Shown here: positions 1 to 7,419 of the stretch, piece after piece
Layout: each line of letters starts with the position of its first letter
How positions within the stretch are numbered: the first letter of the stretch is position 1
DNA from: Micromonospora violae
Lineage (GTDB): Bacteria > Actinomycetota > Actinomycetes > Mycobacteriales > Micromonosporaceae
Direction: 5' to 3'
NCBI RefSeq assembly: GCF_004217135.1
Contig: NZ_SHKK01000001.1
Span: 6,076,001-6,140,000, forward strand
Length of the DNA stretch: 64,000 bases
The notes under the pieces: model-generated
The model's input: only the letters and a program-made list of their open reading frames with translations
Told to the model about the DNA's origin: nothing
Databases searched by the model: none
Position numbers and translations under genes: made by a program

Positions 1-1013
1 GTGCCGACCAGCTTCAGCCCCGCCGGCAGCCACGGCCGGGGCAGCCGACTGTCGGCGGCCGGGCCGGAGGCGATCCAGCCGCCGCCGAGCACCGTCGCCA
101 ACTCCGGGGTCGGTCGGCGGACCACCGCGCAGGCAAAGAACGCCGCCGGGGTGGGCCGCCAGGCGCGGTACGCGTCGAACAGCGTCGGCCCGTACAGGCC
201 CGATCCCGCGGTGACCTCGGTGACCGCGGGGTCGGCGCTGGTCGCGGCCACGCTGCCGGTGCCGCCGCCGTTGACGAACTCCAGGTCGGCGTGCTCGCGG
301 ACCGCGGCGACCGCCGCGCCACGGCGGGCCAACAGCTCACGGTACGACCCGCGCTGGGCCAGCCTGATCGCGCCGGCCAGCAGCGTCTGCCCCGGCGGCG
401 CGTCGCCCAGACCGGCGATCTGCGCCTCATACGACATCAGCCCGACCAACCGGAAGCCGGGTCGACCGGCGACGGCGGCGGCGAGCGCGCCGGCCGCCCG
501 CGCGCTGTGCACCGGTGAGCGGCGGACGCCCACGTGCACCCGCCCCCGCAGTGGTCGCCAGGAGGCGTCCAGGTCCAGGCAGAGCCGTAGCTCGGCGCGT
601 TGCCCCGGGGCCGCGATGGCGTCGATGAAGTCGAGTTGGCCGGTGCCGTCGATCATCAGCGTGATCGCGGCGGCGAGCGTCGGGTCGGCACCCAGTTCGG
701 CGAGTGCGGCCCGGTCCGCGCTCGGGTACGCGACCAGCACGTCGTCGCTCACGCCGGCGCGGACCAGCCAGATCGCCTCGGGCAGGGTGAACGCCATCAC
801 GCCGTGCCAGCCGGGCCGGGCGAGGGCTCGGCTGATCAACTCCCGGCTGCGGACCGACTTGCTGGCGAGGCGGACCGGCTTTCCGGCGGCGCGATCGGCC
901 AGGGCGGCCGAATTGGCGTCGAAGGCGGTGAGGTCGACCACCGCGTACGGGGGGTCGAGGTGGGCGGTCGCCCGATCCAGGCGCTCGCGAAGTTTGTCGC
1001 TTTCGATGGCCAC
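1..1013 (-). CDS. Amino acid deaminase/aldolase, alanine-racemase-fold PLP enzyme (C-terminus cut by window edge)
   Basis: Only the first ~337 residues lie in the window; the 3' end runs off the left edge. The start is GTG at 1013, with an in-frame TAG four codons upstream. Near the N-terminus the protein reads VRLASKSVRS (residues ~36-45), the strand carrying the PLP-binding lysine in alanine racemase N-terminal-fold enzymes such as D-threonine aldolase and D-serine deaminase. The later segment GLMSYEAQIAGLGD also fits this family. The expected role is PLP-dependent deamination or retro-aldol cleavage of a D-amino acid in the cytosol. The substrate cannot be read from sequence. A TAGCGT hexamer just upstream of GTG resembles a -10 box of a leaderless message. 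It is divergent from the tmk gene. Confidence 0.75.
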   Translation of the reverse strand, partial: MAIESDKLRERLDRATAHLDPPYAVVDLTAFDANSAALADRAAGKPVRLASKSVRSRELISRALARPGWHGVMAFTLPEAIWLVRAGVSDDVLVAYPSADRAALAELGADPTLAAAITLMIDGTGQLDFIDAIAAPGQRAELRLCLDLDASWRPLRGRVHVGVRRSPVHSARAAGALAAAVAGRPGFRLVGLMSYEAQIAGLGDAPPGQTLLAGAIRLAQRGSYRELLARRGAAVAAVREHADLEFVNGGGTGSVAATSADPAVTEVTAGSGLYGPTLFDAYRAWRPTPAAFFACAVVRRPTPELATVLGGGWIASGPAADSRLPRPWLPAGLKLVG

Positions 1014-1162
1014 GTGTGCACGCTAACTGTCTGACGGAGAATGCGAAACACCCTCGCGTACGTCCGGGCTGCGGTCGGCACCTCCGGCGGCCTACGCTCA
1101 GCGAGCAGGAGAATGTCGCCCGGGGGGTGGCCCCCCACCGGGTCTAGAGTGTTGCACCGGAG

Positions 1163-3418
1163 GTGCCCAGCGATGGGCCGGCACGTGGAGGTACGGCCAT
1201 CGAAAGCCAGAACAGCGGCGAGTCGCCCGGCGTGTCGCGCTCGAGCGACCGGTCGGGCAACGCCGCCAACCCGTCCAGCGGTGGTCAGGTGGATCCGTCC
1301 GGTTACGCCGCCATCCGGTCCGTGCTGCGCATCCAGCCGTTCCGCCGGCTCTGGATCGTGCTCGGCGCGGCCTCCTTCGGTGACTGGCTCGGCCTGCTGG
1401 CCACCTCCGTCTTCGCCGCCTCCCAGGTCCAGGGCAACACCGCGAAGGGGGCGGCCTTCGGTGGTGTGATCGCGATCCGCCTGCTCCCCGCGCTGGTGCT
1501 CGGGCCGATCGCCGGTGTGCTCGCCGACCGGTTCGACCGACGCTGGACGATGGTCATCTGCGACCTGCTGCGGTTCGTGCTCTTCGCCTCGATCCCGATG
1601 GTGGCGCTGGCCGGCGCGAGCGGCGCGGTGGTGGTCCTCTGGGCGACCGTCGCCACCTTCCTGATCGAGTCGATCACGCTGATCTGGATTCCGGCCAAGG
1701 AGGCCGCGGTCCCCAACCTGATCCCGCGCGCCCGGCTGGAGGCGGCCAACCAGCTCACGCTGATCACCACGTACGGCCTCACCCCGATCCTCGCGGCGGT
1801 CGTCGCCGCGGTGCTCGACCGCAGTGTCCGGGCCGTCGCCGGCGGCGACCTCGGCTGGGCCGAGCCCGCCCAGCTCGCGCTGTGGGTCAACTCCTTCTCC
1901 CGGCTGGCCACCGCCCTCGTGGTGGCATTCGGGATCAAGGAGATCAGCCAGGCGCAGACCGGTGAGCGGGAGCGCACCGATCAGAGCATGCGGCGTCAGT
2001 TCGCCGAGGGCTGGAAGTACATCGGCCAGACACCGCTCGTCCGCGGCCTGGTGCTCGGCATCTTCGGCGCCTTCGCCGGCGGTGGCATCGTGATCGGCAC
2101 GGCGAAGTTCTTCGCGGCCTCGCTCGGCGCGGGCGACGCCGCCTTCTACCTGCTCTTCGGTGCCATCTTCATCGGCCTGGCCGTCGGCATCGGCCTCGGC
2201 CCGATGATCGTCAAGGAGATGTCCCGACGCCGCTGGTTCGGCATGAGCATCGTGCTGGCCAGCGCCGCCGTGATGACCCTCGCCTTCGCCATCCACCTGT
2301 CGATGGCGATCGTCGGCGCGGTGCTGGTCGGCGCGGGCGCCGGCATGGCCTTCCTCGCCGGCACCACCCTGCTCGGCGGCGAGATCAAGGACGAGGTACG
2401 CGGCCGGGTCTTCGCCGTGGTGCAGATCGGCACCCGGCTGGTGCTGATCCTGGCCATCGGGCTGAGCAGCCTACTGGTCGGTGTCGGCGGCTCCCGCACG
2501 TTGGCAATCGCGGACCTCGGCATCTCCGTCTCCTCCACCCGACTGCTGCTGCTGGCCGCCGGCGCCGCGGGCATCTTCGCCGGGATCAGCGCGTTCGGCC
2601 AGATGGACGACAAGAAGGGCGTACCGGTCCTCGCCGACCTCTGGGGCTCCATCCGGGGTCGTCCGCTGATGCCCGCCGAGCCGTTCGTCTCCGCCGGGCT
2701 CTTCGTGGTCTTCGAGGGGGGTGAGGGAGCGGGGAAGTCCACCCAGCTCAGCGCGCTCTCCGAGCGGCTGCGCGGTCAGGGGTGCGACGTCGTGGTCACC
2801 CGCGAACCGGGGGCCACCGGCGTCGGCCGCCGAATCCGGTCGCTGGTGCTGGACACCTCCGGCGACGACGCGCCCTCCCCGCGGGCCGAGGCGCTGCTCT
2901 ACGCCGCCGACCGGGCGCACCATGTGGCCACCGTCGTCCGGCCCGCGCTGGTTCGGGGCGGCGTGGTGCTCAGCGACCGGTACGTCGACTCGTCCCTGGC
3001 GTACCAGGGCGCGGGGCGGACACTCCCGGTCGACGAGGTCTCCTGGCTCTCCTCCTGGGCCACCGGCGGGCTCAAGCCCGACCTGGTGGTGCTCCTGGAC
3101 GTCGAGCCGCACACCGGCCTGTCCCGGGTGGCCTCGCGCAACACCGGCACCGACCGGCTGGAGGCCGAGTCGATCGCCTTCCACGAGCGCGTCCGGTACG
3201 CGTTCCTCGACCTCGCCGCCGCCGACCCGAAGCGCTACCTGGTGCTCGACGCGTCCCGGCCGGCTGACGAGATCACCGGGCTGGTGGTCCGGCGGGTCGA
3301 GGAGATGCTCGGCAAGCCGGGCGGCATCGTGCACCCGCGGCCGGCACAGGGCCCGGACACCTCGGTGCAGCCCGAGTTATCCGACGCGGAGCTGGTGACG
3401 ATGGAGCACAAGACCTGA
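1163..3418 (+). CDS. tmk: MFS transporter - thymidylate kinase fusion protein
   Basis: A 751-residue two-domain protein. Residues ~50-480 are a hydrophobic 12-helix MFS-type membrane domain with the loop 2-3 motif GVLADRFDRRW. Residues ~514-730 are dTMP kinase, with P-loop FEGGEGAGKSTQ and the catalytic SDRYVDSSLAYQG segment. The kinase phosphorylates dTMP to dTDP for DNA synthesis. A stand-alone Tmk is about 210 residues, so the membrane domain is an extra. The start is uncertain: GTG 1163 is the first possible, but a better GGAGG (1187-1191) lies further in, before an ATC codon. The stop overlaps the holB start (TGATG), so the two are translationally coupled. What the MFS half transports, if anything, is unknown. 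Confidence 0.9.
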   Translation: MPSDGPARGGTAIESQNSGESPGVSRSSDRSGNAANPSSGGQVDPSGYAAIRSVLRIQPFRRLWIVLGAASFGDWLGLLATSVFAASQVQGNTAKGAAFGGVIAIRLLPALVLGPIAGVLADRFDRRWTMVICDLLRFVLFASIPMVALAGASGAVVVLWATVATFLIESITLIWIPAKEAAVPNLIPRARLEAANQLTLITTYGLTPILAAVVAAVLDRSVRAVAGGDLGWAEPAQLALWVNSFSRLATALVVAFGIKEISQAQTGERERTDQSMRRQFAEGWKYIGQTPLVRGLVLGIFGAFAGGGIVIGTAKFFAASLGAGDAAFYLLFGAIFIGLAVGIGLGPMIVKEMSRRRWFGMSIVLASAAVMTLAFAIHLSMAIVGAVLVGAGAGMAFLAGTTLLGGEIKDEVRGRVFAVVQIGTRLVLILAIGLSSLLVGVGGSRTLAIADLGISVSSTRLLLLAAGAAGIFAGISAFGQMDDKKGVPVLADLWGSIRGRPLMPAEPFVSAGLFVVFEGGEGAGKSTQLSALSERLRGQGCDVVVTREPGATGVGRRIRSLVLDTSGDDAPSPRAEALLYAADRAHHVATVVRPALVRGGVVLSDRYVDSSLAYQGAGRTLPVDEVSWLSSWATGGLKPDLVVLLDVEPHTGLSRVASRNTGTDRLEAESIAFHERVRYAFLDLAAADPKRYLVLDASRPADEITGLVVRRVEEMLGKPGGIVHPRPAQGPDTSVQPELSDAELVTMEHKT

Positions 3419-4698
3419 TGCCGGACGTCTTCGCCGACCTGGTCGGTCAGGACGAGGCGGTGATCGAGCTGCGGCGCGCAGCAGCCGCAGCAGCCGCCAC
3501 CATCCTGCGTGCGGGCGTCGCCGACCGGGCACCCGCATCGGTCGCCGCCGGCCCTGCCGGCGGCGACGAGTCCGCGTTCCCGGCCGACGGTGCCGCGACC
3601 GCTGCGGATCCGTCCACCGGGATGACGCACGCGTGGATCTTCACCGGGCCACCCGGCTCCGGCCGCTCGGTCGCCGCCCGGGCGTTCGCCGCCGCACTCC
3701 AGTGCGTGCACGGCACCGGCTGCGGGGACTGCCCCGGCTGTCGCACCACGATGGGCGGTACCCACGCCGACGTGCGGTTGGTGGTGCCGGAAGGGCTCTC
3801 CATCGGCGTCGGCGAGATGCGCGCACTGGTGCTCCGCGCGGCCAGCACCCCGTCCGGCGGGCGCTGGCAGGTGGTGATCATCGAGGATGCCGACCGGCTC
3901 ACCGAGGCCGCCGGCAACGCGCTGCTCAAGGCGATCGAGGAGCCCCCGCCGCGGACGGTCTTCCTGCTCTGCGCGCCGTCCACCCACCCGGACGACATCT
4001 CGGTGACCATCCGGTCGCGCTGTCGGGTCGTACCCCTGCGTCAGCCGCCGGCCGCCGCGGTGGCCGAGGTGCTGGTTCGTCGGGACGGCATCGCGCCCGA
4101 CGTGGCGCAGTGGGCGGCGGCGGCCGCGCAGGGTCACGTGGGTCGGGCCCGCCGGCTGGCCCGCGACCCGGAGGCCCGTAAACGGCGCGAGGCGGTGCTC
4201 GCGGTGCCCCGCCGGTTGACCGGTGTCGGCGCGGCGTTCGACGCGGCGTCCGCGCTGATCGAGGCGGCCGAGGCGGAGGCCGCGGCGTCCGTCACCGAGG
4301 CCGACACGACCGAGCGGGCGGCACTGGAGACCGCGCTCGGCGCGGGCGGCACCGGCCGGGGCGCGGCCGGCGCCATCCGGGGTGCCGCCGGGCAGCTCAA
4401 GGAGCTGGAGAAGCGGCAGAAGTCCCGGGCCACCCGGGCCCAGCGGGACGCGCTGGATCGCGCCCTCGTCGACCTGGCGGGCTTCTACCGCGACGCGCTC
4501 ACCATGGCGCTGCGCGCGCCCGTCGCCCCGGTGCACACCGACACGGCGGCGCTGGCCGGCGCTGGTGCGCAGAAGTGGGACGCCGAGGGGTCGCTGCGCC
4601 GGCTGGAGGCCGTGCTGGCCTGCCGTGCGGCGATCGAGGCGAACGTCAAGCCGCGGATCGCGGTGGAGGCGATGATGCTGGCCCTCTGGAAGGGCTGA
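3418..4698 (+). CDS. holB: DNA polymerase III delta' subunit
   Basis: A 426-residue AAA+ clamp-loader subunit. It begins with the usual VFADLVGQDEAV segment. The Walker A-like loop is GPPGSGRS (residues ~75-82), with Arg in place of the Lys, a change typical of catalytically weak delta' subunits. The zinc module CVHGTGCGDCPGC (residues ~96-108) supplies four cysteines. IIEDADRL matches Walker B, and the arginine-finger region IRSRCR follows (residues ~199-204). It loads the sliding clamp together with DnaX and HolA. ATG 3418 overlaps the tmk stop, an arrangement common in actinobacteria. Confidence 0.95.
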   Translation: MPDVFADLVGQDEAVIELRRAAAAAAATILRAGVADRAPASVAAGPAGGDESAFPADGAATAADPSTGMTHAWIFTGPPGSGRSVAARAFAAALQCVHGTGCGDCPGCRTTMGGTHADVRLVVPEGLSIGVGEMRALVLRAASTPSGGRWQVVIIEDADRLTEAAGNALLKAIEEPPPRTVFLLCAPSTHPDDISVTIRSRCRVVPLRQPPAAAVAEVLVRRDGIAPDVAQWAAAAAQGHVGRARRLARDPEARKRREAVLAVPRRLTGVGAAFDAASALIEAAEAEAAASVTEADTTERAALETALGAGGTGRGAAGAIRGAAGQLKELEKRQKSRATRAQRDALDRALVDLAGFYRDALTMALRAPVAPVHTDTAALAGAGAQKWDAEGSLRRLEAVLACRAAIEANVKPRIAVEAMMLALWKG

Positions 4699-4819
4699 CC
4701 CGCACGTCCCGGCGTTGTCCACAGGCATCGACAGGCTCGATTGCTGTGCGGTACGGTCCGTGTGCCGTGGTGACGGTGACAGCACACTGAGTGATGGATC
4801 GCCCGGGAGGAGTCGGCCG

Positions 4820-5149
4820 ATGCCGCGGGGGGAGATCGACGAAGCCTGGATCGAGGAGGCGGTGCGACGCTACCGCCGGATCGAATCCCTCCAGGCCGAG
4901 TTCGACCAGGCGGTGTCGACCGTCGAGGTGACCGTCCGCTCGCCGGACGGCCTGGTCGAGGTGGTGGTCACCGCCGGTGGGCGGATCACCGACGTCCGGT
5001 TCCTCGGGCCGCTGCACACTCGCAGCCCGCGCGACGTGGCCGGTTCCGTGCAGGCCGCGGTCACCGCCGCGGCCGACGCCGCCGAGTGGGCCCGGGAGAA
5101 GCTGCACAACGAGACGTTCGCCGCCTACCGACCGCTCGCGGGGGCCTGA
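4820..5149 (+). CDS. YbaB/EbfC-family (EspL-like) nucleoid-associated protein
   Basis: A 109-residue protein, ATG 4820 preceded by GGGAGGAG. The segment VEVTVRSPDGLVEVVVTAGGRITDVRF is the beta-hairpin core of the YbaB/EbfC DNA-binding family, flanked by helices (residues ~10-35 and 70-105). This family forms dimers and occurs both beside recR/dnaX and, as EspL-type copies, beside WXG100 genes of type VII secretion loci. The two WXG100-like genes directly downstream, spaced by 1 nt and then overlapping, favour the EspL-type role as a partner or chaperone. DNA binding is known of the family, not shown here. Confidence 0.75.
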   Translation: MPRGEIDEAWIEEAVRRYRRIESLQAEFDQAVSTVEVTVRSPDGLVEVVVTAGGRITDVRFLGPLHTRSPRDVAGSVQAAVTAAADAAEWAREKLHNETFAAYRPLAGA

Positions 5150-5150
5150 G

Positions 5151-5456
5151 ATGGACACACTGCGCGCGCTCTCCGCCCGACTGGACGAGGCGAGCGCCAC
5201 GCTCACCGTCGTTTCGCACACCGTCACCGCCAGCGATCCGGCGCAGGCCGCGTTCGGCGTCGACGCGCCAGGCCGCCCAGGCGAGATCGGTCGGGCGTTG
5301 CACCGGCAGTGGACCACCGCCACCGACGACCGGGCCCGGGAGGCCCGCGCCGCCGCCGGTCGACTCGCCGCCGCCGCAGCGGCGGTGCGGGAGGCCGCCG
5401 ACCGCTACACCGACGTCGACCGGGCGGCTCGCCGCCGGCTCACCGGAGAACCCTGA
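5151..5456 (+). CDS. Small WXG100/ESX-like helical protein
   Basis: 101 residues, starting 1 nt after the YbaB-like gene and ending in a TGATG overlap with the next gene, so it is surely part of the same operon. It is Ala/Arg-rich and predicted to be almost entirely helical with one central break (DAPGRPGEIG). Its size and layout resemble ESX-associated WXG100 or DUF2580-type type VII targets, with RALHRQWTTATDDRAREAR as the turn-following helix. No strict W-x-G motif is present. The function is unknown; a heterodimer with its neighbour is my inference. Confidence 0.6.
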   Translation: MDTLRALSARLDEASATLTVVSHTVTASDPAQAAFGVDAPGRPGEIGRALHRQWTTATDDRAREARAAAGRLAAAAAAVREAADRYTDVDRAARRRLTGEP

Positions 5457-6136
5457 TGGACGCGTTGGACCGGCTCGCCGAACCCGGCCTCGACCTGCTC
5501 CGCCGGGTGGACACGCTGATCGCGGCCGGTGTCCCCGAGGGGCACCGGGTCTGGCCGTTGCTGCGCCGCATGCAGGTGTTGCCGGGCGACGCGGTCCGCA
5601 GTTTCCTCGACCTGCACCCGGTGCCGCTCGCCAGCGCCGGCCACGCGGTGCGCCGGCTCGTCCGGGGGTACGACGACGTGTCCGCCGCGCTCACCGACGC
5701 GGTGCTCTGGTCCGGCCCGGCCGCCACCGCGTACGGGCAGGAGCGGGCGGCGCTGCTGCGTCACCTCGACGAGGGGCCGGACAGCCTGGTCGGGCGACTC
5801 GAATCCACCGCTGGTTACGCCGATGCCCTCGCCGACTGGGTGGAGGGCAGCCGCCTCGCGCTGGCCCGCACGTTGGCCGACGTGCTCCGCTCGGCCGAAG
5901 CGGTCGCCGTGGTCGCCGCCACCGCCAACGGCCCGGCGACGCGCCCCGGGCCGGTCGGGCCCGGAGTGGCCGACGCGGCCGAGATCGCCGCCCGGGTGCT
6001 GGCGGTGCTCTGCGTCGCGTACGACGGTGCGGAGACGCTGCTGCGTCAGTGGGCGCCGAGCCTGGCCGAGACCGGGTGGCGTCCGCCCACGGACGGGCGA
6101 CCCCGCTACGACCAGCCCACCCGGGTCGGCTGGTAA
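5456..6136 (+). CDS. WXG100-like protein, two helical repeats
   Basis: 226 residues. It contains a genuine W-x-G (VLWSGPAATAY, residues 85-87) between two long helices, the signature of WXG100 type VII secretion substrates. It is twice the usual ~100-residue size because a further helical part follows (residues ~110-226). ATG 5456 overlaps the upstream stop. No EccC ATPase, EccB/D/E or mycosin lies in the window, so if it is secreted the machinery is encoded elsewhere. It could instead act only inside the cell with the YbaB-like protein. Confidence 0.6.
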   Translation: MDALDRLAEPGLDLLRRVDTLIAAGVPEGHRVWPLLRRMQVLPGDAVRSFLDLHPVPLASAGHAVRRLVRGYDDVSAALTDAVLWSGPAATAYGQERAALLRHLDEGPDSLVGRLESTAGYADALADWVEGSRLALARTLADVLRSAEAVAVVAATANGPATRPGPVGPGVADAAEIAARVLAVLCVAYDGAETLLRQWAPSLAETGWRPPTDGRPRYDQPTRVGW

Positions 6137-6443
6137 CCGAACCGCGCCCCTCCAACCGTTGCCGGGCTGTTGTGGACAGGCCACGGCGTCGCTCGCGGGT
6201 TTCCGACGCCGAGTCGGTGCCCGCGGCGACGCCGTGGTCTTCCCCCTGCACCCCCCGCAGGTCTGCCTCCACTCAACGCCGTCGAGGCAGTCTTGTCTTC
6301 CGCGCGGCCCCGGATTCAGCCGTCCGGGCGAGCAGCAACGGCACGACGGGACGTCCGGCAATCGGTCGAGTCGACGGTCATGAATGGGGTCGGGCGTGGC
6401 TGGCCGTCACGCCCGGGGCGGTGACCCGTCGTAGGGTGGGGGG
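6137..6443 (+). promoter_or_regulatory. Intergenic region with likely leaderless promoter of the PSP1 gene
   Basis: 307 bases without a convincing gene. The only signal I can support is TAGGGT at 6434-6439, an actinobacterial -10-like hexamer placed so that transcription would start at or next to ATG 6444. No -35 match or operator was recognised. Confidence 0.3.
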
Positions 6444-7283
6444 ATGGGCATGCTCTGCGCGGTCAGCTTCAACCGGTACGGGCGCCTCTACTACCTCGAC
6501 CCGGGCGAATTGCGCCCGCAGGTGGGCGACCGCGTGCTGGTGCCCACCGATGACGGGCCCGAGGTGGCGGAGTGCGTGTGGGCAGCGCAGTGGGTGACTG
6601 AGGACACCGACGGTTTCCCCCGCCTGGTGGGGTTGGCTGGCGACGACGACCTGCGCCGGGATGAGGCGTTGCGTCGGCGCAAGGCCGAGGCGAAGGTGGC
6701 CGCGAAACGGCTGATCCGCTCGCACGGCCTGCCGATGAAGGTGGTGGCGGTCGACCATGTGCTCGGCTCCGCCGAGAGTGGCGGTGAGCGCAGCACCGTG
6801 TACTTCACCGCCCCGCACCGGGTGGACTTCCGTTCCCTGGTCCGCGACCTGGGCGCGACCCTGCACTGCCGGGTGGAGCTGCGCCAACTCTCCGCCCGCG
6901 ACTCCGCGCGGGTGCAGGGTGGCATCGGCTCCTGCGGTCGGGACCTGTGCTGCGCCACGTTCCTCACCGACTTCGAACCGGTGACCATCCGGATGGCGAA
7001 GGACCAGGACCTACCGCTCAACCCGCTGCGCATCTCCGGCGCGTGCGGCCGGCTGATGTGCTGCCTCAAGTACGAGCACCCGCTGTACCAACGCTTCCAG
7101 GAGACCGCCCCGGCGGTGGGTAGCCGGGTCAGTACGCCGGAGGGCGACGGCAGGGTGGTCGGCCACAGCGTCCCCCGCGACGCGGTGACCGTACGCCTGG
7201 ACGCCGACGGCTCGCGTTCCATGTGCTCCCGCGCCGACGTCTGCGGCTCCCGCCAAGCCCACAACCAGCACTACACCCCCTAA
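6444..7283 (+). CDS. PSP1-domain protein, RicT (YaaT)-like
   Basis: 279 residues. It starts MLCAVSFNRYGRLYYLDPGE and contains the PSP1 C-terminal domain with clustered cysteines: GSCGRDLCC (Cys164, 169, 170) and CGRLMCC (Cys201, 206, 207). In Bacillus the RicT subunit of the Fe-S-containing Ric (Y) complex uses this region and affects RNase Y-dependent mRNA processing, competence and sporulation. The actinobacterial partner is not established. Followed by a long palindrome that probably ends transcription from both sides. An alternative start, ATG 6450, is two codons in. Confidence 0.85.
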   Translation: MGMLCAVSFNRYGRLYYLDPGELRPQVGDRVLVPTDDGPEVAECVWAAQWVTEDTDGFPRLVGLAGDDDLRRDEALRRRKAEAKVAAKRLIRSHGLPMKVVAVDHVLGSAESGGERSTVYFTAPHRVDFRSLVRDLGATLHCRVELRQLSARDSARVQGGIGSCGRDLCCATFLTDFEPVTIRMAKDQDLPLNPLRISGACGRLMCCLKYEHPLYQRFQETAPAVGSRVSTPEGDGRVVGHSVPRDAVTVRLDADGSRSMCSRADVCGSRQAHNQHYTP

Positions 7284-7323
7284 CTACCCACCCGCACCCC
7301 CCTCCCACCCGCACCCCCACTCC

Positions 7324-7385
7324 TGTTGATCAAGAAGTTTGCGTCACGCCATGGCCGATTTTTGACGCGAACTTCTTGATCAACA
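7324..7385. repeat. Long palindrome with TTGATC ends, copy 1 (likely bidirectional terminator)
   Basis: Arms 7324-7346 and 7363-7385 are 23 nt each with one mismatch (a G-U pair in RNA) and a 16-nt loop. The arm begins TGTTGATCAAGAAGTTTGCG. It lies between two convergent genes. Copy 2 at 32525 has nearly the same arm sequence and the same loop length. Confidence 0.85.
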
Positions 7386-7419
7386 AGGTGGAAAGGGTTG
7401 GGAGGGGGTGGGGGGGTGG

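Noticed and set aside
1..1026. 341-residue plus-strand frame at the left edge and a 486-residue minus frame at 836-2296
   Set aside because: Both are low-complexity shadows of the PLP enzyme and the MFS-Tmk gene, which have recognisable motifs.
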